From: Apostichopus japonicus
Taxonomy: Eukaryota; Echinodermata; Holothuroidea; Aspidochirotida; Stichopodidae
Assembly (NCBI RefSeq): GCF_037975245.1
Contig: NC_092568.1
Coordinates: 30,437,001 to 30,501,000 of the forward strand
Direction: 5' to 3'
Length of the DNA: 64,000 bases
The notes beneath the pieces are model-generated. The model was not told the DNA's origin and did not search any database. It saw only the letters and a program-made list of their open reading frames with translations. Below are positions 22,830 to 35,547 of this stretch, in pieces. Numbering within the stretch: position 1 is the stretch's first letter; every line of letters begins with the position of its first letter. The translations under genes were made by a program, and so were the position numbers.

Positions 22830-24952
22830 TAGAGAAAGAAGTGTAGCTACTGTAATGCTTATCAAAACTTACATCTGCCTAAAATATCACTAGCTCACAA
22901 CTTGGGTGCTGCAAGTACAGATTATTGCAGCTTGCAACTGAAGAGTAGGTAAACCCAGGTCACAGTATGGCATCTGTGCTACTCAGTTTAATTTAAGACT
23001 TAAAAGTGATACATAACAATTAACATACATACTGTGAGGGCCAGAAAAATGAGGTTTAAAGTTAGCTCATACTGTACTTACAGAATTAAACAAAAATATC
23101 ACAAACCTCAAAAGAGGCGGGCGACCTGACACATGTACATGTAATGAGGTGATCGACTTACCACTCTGACCGTTACAGGATATTATCAAGAAAGCAGAAA
23201 TGTTAGGCCTAGCCGAAACCAAAAGCTGAACACAACGTTACACCCTTTACGGTATTTGGTTAGGTAGGCTCCTTGGAGTACCTTACTAACCTACGCTCAC
23301 TGATGTAGCCGGGGTCCAGAGGCAGGTCTAATCTTACTAGAAATCCAGCGAGCAACCTGGGTATACGCCCCGTTGATTCCGAAATATTTCGACCCATTTA
23401 ATAATGAATCAAGTGCTTGTCATCTGCTCAACGTCTTATTAGAAGTACATTCCTTTATTTCTATCAAGAGAATTCGGCGAATTCCATCTGCATGTAGCTC
23501 AGAATTCCAACTTCCCGGGCACGGCATCACAGCTGTAATTGTAAACAGTGGAATATTATGCCAAGGTACACCATTTAAATTCCGTCTGCTGCCGTGATCA
23601 AAAGCCTTTCAAAAGTGAAAAGGTAGAGCGCCATCCTAGATTAACCAGTGCCATATATGGCGCTTACAAACAGCAGCTGTTCTATCAAAGCACCCAGAGC
23701 CTACATACTTTTCAACTGCAAAAAGTTATACCCAACAATGAAAGCTAATCGTGTTTAGGTACATACAATGACCGTCGACTGCGAGCTACAAGAAAAGAAA
23801 CTTTATCATAGTACGCTCTCCGCCTTGTAATTGAATTTGTAGTAGACCATGGTAATTTTTAGCTCAGCTGAAAGCTAAGCTAAAGTGATCGTGCAAGTTT
23901 TGCCGAAATTCTGTCACTTTTGAGTGCAACCGTGTTTGAATGACTGCCTTTTCGTTATTTCATTCAGTGTGACTGAAATATCGTCAGTGGTTTGTGTGAG
24001 TTTTCATACATGCGATCATATTTCATAAATTTAAAGGTCATTTGAGGTCACGAGAAGAGTCCAAACCTGCTGAAATGTTGTGGATATAACGTTTGCCATG
24101 GTGGTGAACCCAAATTATTCTTGTCGTCATGTGAGAGGCCAAAAACAGGACTTTCTGTAGTTTTCAGTTATAATGAGATTAGGCCACAGATCATATATGC
24201 AATGATCATGAAATGAGTGGTCTGTAATCGATCTTCACGGTATGTGTTGTGAAAATAACATTTGAGATAGATTGCTTTCCATAGTTCATTATTGCTGTTG
24301 ATTTTCCGTATAACAACTGTATTGAATTAAATATGTATTAAAAAATTTCATCAGGACCTATATGTGTTCTTTACGTATTTACTTTGACTTTGTTTTATAT
24401 ATAAAGGTAAATGAATCACGTTAACGGAAAACTGACTGGGAAGGTTTTCGATAGAACGGGATTTGAACCACCTATCTCAGGATTACGAGCCCCAAGCTCT
24501 AAAAATTGCGCTATGCACTAAGTTGGTGGAGACCTCAATATAACCGTACCTTTTAGGGGTTAATTACATACCGTGTACCAGGGACTCGATCGATCGGTCA
24601 CGCCCAGTTTAATACGATACAACTCAGACAGCAGCAAGAAAGGAATTTCAAAAGAATTTTGGATTGTTATGTATAACTATATAAGTAATGAACAACGGCA
24701 AACTGACTGGGAAATAATCAACAATGATAAGTGGCAAATATTTTTTGGCTAGCAATCCGCAATTGCAGCGCACAACTTGTTGAAGTCCAAAATTTCACGA
24801 TGGAGCCCTTTTCTACACAATCGGCGTCTGATGTCAACTGTGGTTGCAGTATCGGCTAAAAGCAGAATATCGCTATACCTTACATCTGGTCGCAATAACA
24901 ACAAAAGGGCGAACTAGTTTTTCGTTAAAAAAAAGCTGTAATAGGGAAAAGA
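22830..24952. other. Intergenic region between the divergent EAR gene and ACTR10
   Basis: No coding exon is supported here. It must hold the promoters of both divergent genes and probably the non-coding first exon of the EAR gene, but I cannot place either start site. A tRNA-like pseudogene occurs at 24,450-24,525. The rest is unremarkable AT-rich sequence. Confidence 0.5.
24450..24525 (-). repeat. tRNA-Thr-like pseudogene or SINE head
   Basis: Read on the minus strand, TAGCGCAATTTTTAGAGC resembles an A box and GGTTCAAATCC is a B box. Between them a 7-base loop CTCGTAA would place anticodon CGU (Thr). The A box and the acceptor stem are too damaged for a working tRNA, so this is read as a pseudogene or a SINE promoter remnant. 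Confidence 0.5.
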
Positions 24953-27900
24953 ATGCCTCTCTTCGAAGGCTTAAGTGCGGGGTCAGAGAAGAGTGCCGTT
25001 ATTTTGGACATTGGAGCAGCTTATTCTAAGTACGTTTCTTTTTAACCGTTACAATATGCTTAGGGCTGGTGTTACTGTGCTGTAGTGTTACTGTTAGTGT
25101 TAGTCCACCTGAAGTAAGGACCTAGCCTACATATTAATATTACTTGCCTACACTGCATGTAGACCCTAGGCTCAAAATGGTGGCACTAAATCATGCTCTC
25201 CTATTCATGGAGCCAAAAGTAAGGCAATGACTTATCAAACCTATCTTAAATATTTCTGTCATATGTAAACTTGGTTGTTGCTATGTACTCAATTGTTGGG
25301 TGAATATGCATGATGCTGTTGCTTCAATATTTTACTTTATTTATTACTTTATTAGTCACACTCACAATTAACCCTTGACTTGAGCTGAGTGAGAGACTCA
25401 AGCCATTGTGTCTGTGCCTTCAGTCTAAACATTCAAATCGTGCAAAATTAAGTTATTCATACTATCTTAGCTTAGTGTGCAGTAAACACAAAGTGATCAT
25501 GGAATGATTTAATGCAGTATGTTCACCAAGATAACTCTTGTTGCTGTACACCAAAATGCAAGTTACTGTACACCAAAATGAATTAAAGAAAATCTGGTAA
25601 ATAAGCAAGAGCCCCATCCTTCCTGAACAGACATGAGGTGAACAGCTCCAATCAAGGAAAACCAGTAAAATACTTCAGTCTCTCCTTTGAAATGAAACTT
25701 TGTTTTACACTTTTATATTTCAGGGTTGGCTTTGCTGGAGAATTTGGACCATGGGCATTTGTGCCGAGTAAGGTCAGATTATCGAAGACCAAGAAGGAAG
25801 TCAGAGTTTGGGACTACAGTAGTGTAGATGAATTATATGACATCCTAGTGGAATTTTTTCATGTTCTTTATTTCAAGTAAGTGAATTGAAATGTATTCTG
25901 TAGTATACTACAAAAGTACATAAAACTAAGGCCTATTATTATGTTCTGTATGTTGGCCAACTGATGCTGTACTTGCAGTTCAGGCTATAGTATATAGATA
26001 GCCGCATTTACCTCTTCTCCCAGTTGTACAATGCTTATCAATATGTAGCTAGCATTTGAAATCCTATGATGCATACCATTATAAATACGATCCCTGACTG
26101 ATCCCACACTCTACAATCATTTTTGGTATGATTGTATAACTAAATAATTACACAATCATGATGATGTTATGTTTTCCCAAATAATTTTGGCCAATCTAAT
26201 TTTTTTGTAAATTTAATTTTGTTTGTTTACTTGTAGACACCTTCTGGTTAATCCTAAGGACAGAAGAGTTGTTTTCTGTGAATCAATCCTGTGTCCAACC
26301 CAGTTCAGAGAGATGGTTGCTAAGGTGCTTTTCAAACACTATGAGGTAAAGTAATGTTTTTTATTTTTGTAGTTTTCTTCTTGGTTATCTTTAACAATGT
26401 TGACTTCTTTGTTTAAATATTATTTATTTTTATATTTTATGATAAATGTTAATATATTTCTCATCTTTAAGTCATATTTGAATCAGAAAAATGATATATG
26501 TGGCATTGCATTGCTAAATGCTATGTAAATGTCAAATTGCTACACAAATGAAAAGATGCAGAGCAGTTTTTGTAAACTGGTAAATAAATTTCCATGGAAG
26601 TCATCGAGTGATATTAAAAGCATTAATTCATATCAGAATATAATTACTTGGTTTCAGTAAATAGGTACAAATTATCACAAAACACAGGACAATGGTAAAG
26701 CTGAAATTAGTATAAACTGTTTTAAGATCAACATGGTTACTAATAAGTTGTAGGAAATGCATATCAATAAATTAAAAAATATTCTTTTTTGTGTTTTGAC
26801 AGGTGCCTTCAATACTGTTTGCTCCATCTCATCTTGTAGCGATGTTTACTCTCGGTGTCAACACCGGTCTGGTCTTAGATGCAGGTTACTCAGAGACAAC
26901 GGTTTTACCTATATCCTTTAAATGACATGCGACATTCATGTTCTCAAGATGTGTTTTTTTATTTATAAGTATATCAACAATATTGTTCCCCATGTCTTTA
27001 GTGATATTGTTAATCCCAGTAATTCCACTAATATTCGTAACAGTGCGAGGAATAATACCCATTTTTCAGTTAGCAGACATCACTTGAAACATGGTAAATC
27101 ACTCTTGAATTACTACTGCTATAAAACCTCGAAAGTGCTTCCGAATGATATAAAAAAATGTTAAATCTGATGTAACATTTAAGCGCAAACTAAAAGCCCA
27201 CCGAATTGAAAACTACGCTGACTGAGTATTGATTATCTCATGTTTATTTTTTCTCTACTCTTAATTGTTACCTTCTTTCATTGTTATTTGTTATTTTTTG
27301 GTCGCTAGCTCGATTAACTACTATTGTTTTTCTAGTGTCCTGTTTATACTTTACCACTTTGTTCTATTGTTCTTATGTATAGACGAAATAAATGAAATGA
27401 AATGCAAATGAACATGGCATAGTATAGCTGGCATTGTATGAAAACTTCATAACATGCTCAAACAAGATGGCCAAATTGCTTCACAAATGGAAAATTTATA
27501 ACAGGCCTTGCATACTGTACCATACTATTGACAGCATTAACTAATCACTCAAGATGTTTGAACATTAAACACTGTAATGTCAAGCACTGAATAACTTAAA
27601 CCAGATAGTTGTATTTTACAGATAAAAAATAACACAATCCACATCATGTACTTGCCACCAGATTTACTCGTTTAACCAGTAATGTATCTTGTTCATATGG
27701 CAAGTAAAGTAGGACCAGTTGATGACCCACAAAAAACAAAACAAAAAAAAACACCTCCAAACACCAGAAAAATACTTTTCACAGCAAACAGAAAAACTTA
27801 CTCTTGATATCCCGTTCCTAAATCCAATTTAGTTTATGTAGTTTTCACACAAAATGTTTTAGCCAGATTTAGCCAAAATTTCTTCAAAAATTGTCTGATA

Positions 27901-30900
27901 TCACCAAGGAAAAAAACACAGCTGTCAGCCAATTATTTTATTTCCTTCGCTTAAAAGAAATCAAGTTCAATGTACCAGGATCTCTAATTCTAACATGTAA
28001 CTGGTAACATAGTAGCCCAGTATTAAGTTATGATGCACACACAAAAAACTCATCTCCACTTTGAAATTACCATTACAGCTTAAACAATGATGAATTGACA
28101 CCTGAACAGCTTCATTCATTTTTCGATCATTTCTCTTATGTTTTAGAAAATTTATCACCGGAAATAGGTGGTTCACTTCTGCCCTGCCCTTAAGCAAGGA
28201 ACCACCCTTGTTCACTACTGTATGGCTTCGCATCGAGTTTCTCGATATGTCACTTTATATTTTAGAAGATTTCAGTCAGTGATATTAGAATATCTTCTTG
28301 GCTGATTATCATTTAATTCTGTGTACAGTATATCACACTGAAATGAATCATTCTCTTTAACTGTTTCCTACATCTGTGAGGGAATTCCAATAATCAAAGG
28401 CATTCAAACAGTGACAGTTGGGGCTCATGCCATCCACAGGTAAGAAAGTTTCTCATGCCAGAAGTAGTTATATTATTTTTAAACTCTGACCATGTGCCCA
28501 CTTATAAAGACATGCTATAGATCAATACACTTTTTGTCATCTTAAATAATCTCTTCCAGGATTAAGTTATGGTTGATCAATCCCTTTATATTAGGAAGTG
28601 TTTGGAAGGGGGGCGTTAAGTATCCCATTGTGATAGTTGCAGTACTGTATGGGCTATTGACTACACAGAAGCGACATCATTCTAAGGGCAGAAACAAGAG
28701 TAAATGTGACTTGTGAGAAAGCACATCTGCATCAGCATCCTAGCAACCTGAAAAATAACATGCTTTTCCAGAGCTTTTAGGACTGCTTAAAGATTGTGTT
28801 CAAGGAATGTAATTATTTAAGGGTACTGACAACATGAATATGCAGTGACTTGCAGTTGTTTACAACTTTACAGGAGCACCGATTGCAGCTCAAGAAGCTA
28901 TGACCTGCATGGTCAGGTTAATGGAATCTGGTATAGAATGAAGACACACATTCATCTCATGGGAGCATTTACAGTTAAATGTTTGGGGTTGTTTTTAAGA
29001 TGCACAAATTTTTGAGGATACAGGTTTATGATGCCACAAATGGTTCATTGTTTCCACGAGGTTACTACAGTAGGCTTCCCAGTCAAGATTCCTAGTTGAT
29101 ATAGAAAAATAGACTTATCCATAGTTATTATGACACATTCTACCAGATTTTGGAAGGCTTTGAAGGATGGCATCAGGAAATTGGGATTGAAAATTGCCGA
29201 TTATGTTAGGCTCATTGGCTACATAATAAAGGAAGAAAATTTTGATTTCTAGTAGGACATGTACAGCTTACACAGTTAGGATGAAAAAGTCCTTCTGTCA
29301 GCAAATTACTCAAGTGATTAGGATTGTTAAAAAAAAATTGTCAGATTCATTGGTTACTTTGTTGGATCAGAAATCACTTTTTGTTTGAACTGTCTTCATT
29401 ATTTGGATCTTCAGAAATCTGGCAGCATTATTACAAGATCAAGCAACATTAACTGTAGACGGAGAACCGAAGCCGCTCACATCTGTGATGTCCTCCCTGC
29501 CAGACCATGTTATCGAAGATATCAAAGGTATGAATGTGTTAATCTCTTCTTAGCAAAGATTATCACTTAAGTTAGGATTAAGCGTAGTGAAGATACATTC
29601 AGACCACCTATAGTCTAATAAACCCAGTTAGTTTGGCGTGAATGTCTTGTTATTAAGATTAAGTCCCATTTGTAGATAAAATATGCTTCTATTAGTGTTA
29701 TTTTTGTCACTGAGCACACATGTTCAAAATATTCCATGTAGTGTTAACTTGAAAACAAATTTACCCTTCCCCATTACATTATATGCTAGGATGGTATTTA
29801 AACACATGCAAAGAGTTTCAAATTGATACATGTATCACTTTGAAATTTGCTCTTTAAAAATTTGCAAAGTCAGTATTGGGCTCCACATTACTCCAAATCC
29901 ATAAGCAATTCCTTTCTTCCCTATATCTGGGATGTATGAAGTACTGGCTGTGATCTCTGGTCATATGATAGTCTAGTTATTGTGACGTGTGATAAGCACC
30001 ATCAGCAAAGAAAGGTGTTTATTAGTGATCGCATCCAAGTTACTGAGGGCTGGATGGCGGAGAACACAAATTATAGGATTCATAAGTTTTAGGTCTGTGG
30101 TCCAAATGCTGTTCTAGCCAACAATTTGTTTGTCTTTCAGATTTTCTGCATCATTGTCCAGACCATTGTCTGTTCAAATTTTCATATTATTTGTACATAC
30201 TGTAAATTGCATAATTTCATTATATTTTGCAGTAGTTCAGGTCTGTCACAAACAGCATTTTAGGCTATCTGAGAATTGTATTATTATAAAAAATGAGAAG
30301 AAAATAAACTTCATTTCTGACTTTCTGAGTCGTATTAGTAATAAAGGTTCCTAAGTGGGACCTAAGATGTCTCAAAAACAAGAGGCTGTCAGGATATTTA
30401 TTATGCACAATCCTTTTAGTGCAGCCTTGAGAATCTCCACAAAGAAAAACAAACATGGCAAAATGTTAAAAACAGTTGTGCTAGTTTGTATATATGTTGA
30501 CTATCGTTCAATGCTAAGCAAAGCGTATCTTTCTTTCTTTTGATCTTAACAGTTCGTACTTGTTTTGTAACCAACCTGGAGAGGGCTAAGAGTATACAAC
30601 AAAGTAATCTACAAAATGATGATACAAAGGTAAATTTCATCTTTCTTGCTGTTCCCTGTAGTAACGTCTGTCAGTCAGTCTGTGTGTATGTTTCTGCTGG
30701 TTTGTTTGCTGTGGATCCCCAGATAGGTGGTACCTTGAATGAGTATAGGAGATCTAGGAGTATAAAACATTAAAAAATGTTTAAAAGTTTGTGATAAAGT
30801 CCTATTTGACCAATGACATCTCCTGCGATGCAGAACAGAATTACCTCGAGAATTACTTGCAAATGTCTGTCCATCTTGTGTAAAACTACTCAAGTATATC

Positions 30901-33148
30901 AACACAGAATTGAGATTGTGTGGGTTGGTGGGGACGGGTGGGGGGGGTACAGGGTTTAAACAAATGTTCAGTCGTGCTGGACTTGCCACCCATGTGTGTA
31001 TATCATTGCCATAAGAGTCAATAGGGGCCATGGCCACAGAGTTACAAATGTCTTGTAGTTTGCAAGTCTTCATCAGAGTTACTCCAAAATATACCACAAA
31101 AAATCATTAAGGTTTATCTATGAATGTAATGATTCTTTCCCACTAATTTTAAAAGGATATTATTTTGCAAAGCCACAAGGTGCTGAGCCAACACATTCCC
31201 TGTATTCCTACCATCAACTTTGCCTTCGTCTCTATAGTCGTGCTGAAGTTCAATTCAGCCACATCTAGCAGAGTAGAGAGCTGAACAATAGATAAGAGTC
31301 TCTGTTTGTGCATGTAGTTATTCATTGAAACACAAAAAACAAAAAACTCCCAAACAAATACCAATTTTGAAAGATGATGGAAATTATCATTATTGCTGAT
31401 AATGATAAATATATCTCAACATGTCCTCCAGTTGAAATTACTGCAGCAACCTTTCCTGGGATTTCTAGTATTTGTAGCTTCATTCAAGACAAAACGTGTC
31501 ATAAATTCTCAAACCTCACCTGGGTGTTGGTGTTTGTATGGATCAAGTTAAGTTATATCTGCTTTTTATCCTAACACATACCCTTACCTTTTCCTCCCCC
31601 CCTCCATCTCATTAGTGGCCCCCACCACCCTCATCCGTGGATTATCCTCTGGATGGAGGAAGCAAACTTCTAATCTCTGGTAAAGTAAGGGAAGTGGCTT
31701 GCGAGGTGCTATTTGAGCAAGACCGGGAAGAAAAATCTGTTTCCACAACTATCTTAGACTCTATCATTCAGGTACGTATCAGGTTAATTTTCAGTGAATT
31801 AGCTGGAGAGAGTGTTGTATCATTTACAACATCCACATGTATATGTGAAGCAAAGAATAGGTTCTGTTTTCCAGGAAAAGAGGTCTCGCAAAGACTGCTG
31901 AAAAAACATGGAAGTAAATCTAGGCATGAGTTTATATGGGATGATGGTCTTGTTTAATCATACCTTTAGAAAGTTTGCCTGGTAGCTGACATCTTGAATC
32001 AGAAAGCATACAATTAAAGAACATGTATTGATTGACGTGACAGTTCAGAGGATGTTATTGGCCGCTGAAAATTGATTGCAAAGATCAGGAAGAGCTGTTG
32101 CTGAAATTGGGTCCTAAATGTGTTCCAAAAGTCTTCTTATTAATTAATTAACCATTCCATCAAAATTTCTGACAGAATTTTGAGAAGAGCTCATCACGGT
32201 CGCCTCTTTATGAATGAGATAAATTCAAAGCAATTCCAAATATACAGTTTGTTATTTAAAAATTTGAAATAGATGCCTGAAAGTTGTTTCCTATAGTTTC
32301 CCTCTGGAACCAACTCTGAGAATTAGTAATCTCTCCCTCAGTTTAAGGATTCTGCATATCGAGCTTATTTGGAGTTTGTTTGGTAACCTTTTAAGGGTTT
32401 TTACAAATAAACATACAGAGAGTAATTAAGTGTTATTTAAGCAGTTTTGAATTTTGGTAATGTTTGAACTCATAAACTAATGGAAGTTACAGATTTGGTA
32501 ACTGGTCTATTTTCAGTGTCCAGTGGATGTGAGGAAAGCTATGGCCGAAAATCTTGTTCTGATAGGAGGTACTGTAATGCTGCCAGGGTTTGCACATCGA
32601 TTAATAGGTGAATTAAAGGAACTCCTTGAGCGACCTTACTATAAGGAACGACTGGCCATCTCATCATTTAAAATCCACAGCCCTCCATGTGAGGCTAATT
32701 ACACAGCATGGCTTGGTGGTAAGTTCAATTCATTGCTCCTCAATCAGTCTAAGTAGACTTTGCGCTCGGTGTTAAACATTAAAACAGTATCAGTCCCTTC
32801 TTTACTTTGTTAAATCAAGTGCTGTCAATCTGTCCCTTTGTCTACCTTGTTAAATCAGGTGCTCTTACTTTGTGTCTTTCCCTTCATTTAACTTGTTAAT
32901 CAGGTGCACTGTTTGGAGCCATGGAGATACTGAGTTATAGGTCACTCTCTAGAGATGCATACAAACAGTCTGGCAAAGTACCGGATTGGTGTTCTTTAGA
33001 TGAAGCCGTTCAGGAAGCAGAGGTGGTACCTAAAGAGAGGACTCCTTTCAAACAATTAGAGGCTTTAAGAAAATTATCTCTTGAGAAATCGCCTGCCAGT
33101 ACCTCAACAGCATCGTCGACATCGTCATCACCCTCTGTCAAGAAATGA
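24953..33148 (+). CDS. ACTR10: Actin-related protein 10 (Arp11), dynactin pointed-end subunit
   Basis: Ten exons: 24953-25029, 25724-25876, 26237-26345, 26803-26910, 28372-28439, 29415-29527, 30553-30629, 31616-31771, 32517-32718 and 32904-33148. They join to 1308 bp, 435 residues plus stop (human ACTR10 is 417). The start [19 protein letters not shown] is collinear with the family's N-terminus, and signatures [41 protein letters not shown]-like and PDWCSL follow in order. In dynactin this actin fold caps the pointed end of the Arp1 filament with p62, p25 and p27, linking cargo to dynein in the cytoplasm. The intron between exons 4 and 5 is AT-AC (see separate entry). The C-terminus ends in a Ser/Thr-rich tail of about 20 residues not seen in vertebrates, which explains most of the extra length. 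The exon 7/8 border (WPPPP) lies in the linker known to vary. Assignment is secure. Confidence 0.95.
26911..28371 (+). other. U12-type AT-AC intron of ACTR10
   Basis: The exon stops at ...GTTTTACCT and the intron opens with ATATCCTTTA, the minor-spliceosome 5' site. No GT donor exists near this point and the frame would hit TGA within five codons. The intron ends TTTCCTAC before ATCTGTGAGGGAATT, which restores the family sequence (TVLP then CEGIP). A branch-site-like TTCTCTTTAAC puts the adenosine at about 28,360, 11 nt before the AC end, inside the 10-15 nt window usual for U12 introns. The intron is 1461 nt and phase 0, and contains a LINE 3' fragment. Confidence 0.9.
26925..27400 (+). mobile_element. 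LINE 3'-end fragment (C-terminus of reverse-transcriptase ORF)
   Basis: The frame contains [20 protein letters not shown], then a region rich in N and [14 protein letters not shown] and, after a one-base shift, [17 protein letters not shown]. This follows the C-terminal pattern of CR1/RTE-like ORF2 proteins (K..LF.YKY.N...P..F, then W/VLP..IK and FKRKLK). It ends in AATAAATGAAATGAAATG, a tail-like simple repeat. It is 5'-truncated and dead. Confidence 0.65.
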
Positions 33149-34340
33149 GGAGAATATTTCTCACTTTCAGTAGTTGCTGATGAACACTGCTTGTTAATTC
33201 TCTGAAGGAATATAAATTGGCTAAAGGATGACGCGCAGGGCCTTTCAATGTAACCTTTAGGGATCGTAGGTGCTGCAATGGTGTAATGGTGTAGACATGC
33301 AAGCTGTGGAAGTAAATGTAGCTGTAGGGATATATTGGAGGCTGATTGGTATGTTGTATTTCTTCAGGTTTAAAATGAGAATTCTTGCAGATGTAGAATA
33401 GGAAGAAATCAATAATATCATAATAAAGTTACATGTGATAAATGTGCATTATACCTTCTTAATTAGAACATACAAGTAGAGTGTATTTGAATGTGCAGTA
33501 AGCTTCATATGTAAAACTACAAGGATCTCGTCCACATGGAGGTGGTGATTCTATGTTGCTGTCAGTGGTTGTAGGTGCTTCAATGGTACAATGGTATGGA
33601 GATATAAGCTTATTAAATGAAAGCGAAAGAACTATATAAGTATACCTGAGGCTGCTGGGAACTCTGCACTCTTTCAGGTGTAAGATGATAAATATTGCAA
33701 ATATGAGACTGTGATTAAGTACTGAATAGAGGTAGGCTAGCTGGAAGCTACTGGGCTATTTGTAATTCTTCAATGATAATAACATGATGGGAATTTAAGA
33801 AGAAATACATATCAGGGCATAATTTAACCGGTCTTGCATGGCAAAATGCTACACATAAGGGTCATACTGCTGTAGAGAGAAGCAAGGATGCAGGTTTGTA
33901 CACAAAAATCCTACTATTTTATAACAGACATAATTTAGAGGATTCAAACTTGCTGCAGAAACTTTGGAGACTTCATTTTTTCCTGCATATCGTATATGTT
34001 AGGTATAAGATAAGAATTTTTGCATATGAGAAATATGAGGAAAGAAATACTATCATATTAAAGTGCATAATTCATTCTTAATTGGAAAAAATGACTATGA
34101 TGTAACTTGAAGTAAAATTGAGTTGATTTGTAAACTACCTGCACCCTGTTCACACTCACAGGAGGGTCATATTATGAGCAAAGAGACCATTGGATATACA
34201 GTATCTTAGAAGCTGTAGGTTATTATAAAATTGATTTGGATATACAAGCTACCTGCTCCCTGTTCACACTCACATGAGGGTTATATTATGACCAATGAGA
34301 CCATTGGATATACAGATCTTAGAAGCTGTAGGTTATTGCC
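33149..34340. repeat. ACTR10 3' region with diverged tandem repeats
   Basis: An AATAAA at 33,422-33,427 is a plausible ACTR10 poly(A) signal. Beyond it, segments near 33,240, 33,550 and 33,890 share scattered blocks (GTAGGTGCTGCAATGG against GTAGGTGCTTCAATGG; TTCTTAATTAGAAC against TTCTTAATTGGAAA). Between 34,135 and 34,338 a clear head-to-tail pair has a period of about 117 bp (CCTGTTCACACTCACAGGAG / CCTGTTCACACTCACATGAG). Confidence 0.6.
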
Positions 34341-35453
34341 ACTAATCTGTAATCAGATGGTGAAGATATTTCATACTTGACATTGGAACTGATGGAGCCT
34401 AACACTAGGTATGTTGCATGTTTTTGGCATTTACAGGTCAAAATGAAGAAAGTAGGGTGTCTCATCCATTAGCATGGTACAGTACTGTTGTAATCTGGAA
34501 AAATTCCTAGCACCCCTCCCCCCTTTATCCAATGAAAGTGGTAAGCATATTAATGTTATTCCATGTATGTATTTTGCTGTTAGCAACATAATTAAACAGC
34601 TCCTTCTAGGCGACTGAGGTGAGTATTTTATTATCTCTGTGTGAGGCAAATGTGTACAGTATAAATCTAAATTGTTTACTACCATGCAGCTTGAAGAACT
34701 GGTCACATAAAATAGTTACGTATTTTAAATATCAAACGATAAACAAATCCAACAAAATGAACATAAATATAAATCAATAAATAAAGTGACATTGATATAT
34801 GATACACTAACTGTATCTTATTATGTGGTGAATTTATGTGTCTTGGAACAGAAATGAAAAATTGGATTTGATATAGTCACTCTTCAAACAAATAAGAAAT
34901 TTTGCAATTAATCATGAAACAGACTGATATTATTTAATATTGTAGGTGATCACAAAACTGCATAAAAGTGCATTTTTTTCATAAAATGCTCATTCTTGCT
35001 ATTTTTTGTTATTTGCACTTGTAGGTAAGTTGTAGCAAGCACTCTTGAACAACATGTTTCTATAGTTCACAAATGATACAGTTATTGCTTACAAACTTCT
35101 TTATCTGTTCAGTCAACCTGCAGAGGTGGCTATCGCATTAGGGTGGATGGTAAACCTTTTTACTGGTTATACCAAGGACAAATAGTGTAATACGTTAATA
35201 CAAGGCATTGGTAGTATGTATTCTACATGTAATTCTGCAAGGTTAGTTTCCAGAGTTGTGGGTAAGACCCTTGAACAGGAAATGGCTTCAGAGATATAAA
35301 AACAAAATCATTGTCTATACTATGAGATTAAAGTAGTTGAAATTTATGCTAAATATAGTATGAAATAATAAAACCTGTAGATTGTTGTGTGTCTTTCGAG
35401 TGATTGCCATATGCTGTTTGCTTCCTCGTAGTCATTATATATGTATATATATA

Positions 35454-35547
<94 letters not shown>

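Noticed and set aside
24450-24525. Functional tRNA-Thr gene
   Set aside because: The A box and stems are too damaged, although the B box and a CGU-like loop remain.
26922-27164. Separate 80-residue gene inside ACTR10
   Set aside because: It matches the C-terminal pattern of LINE ORF2 with a frameshift, so it is a dead retrotransposon fragment.
27967-28233. 88-residue open frame on the minus strand in the AT-AC intron
   Set aside because: No recognisable motif or start context, and length alone is weak evidence in this composition.
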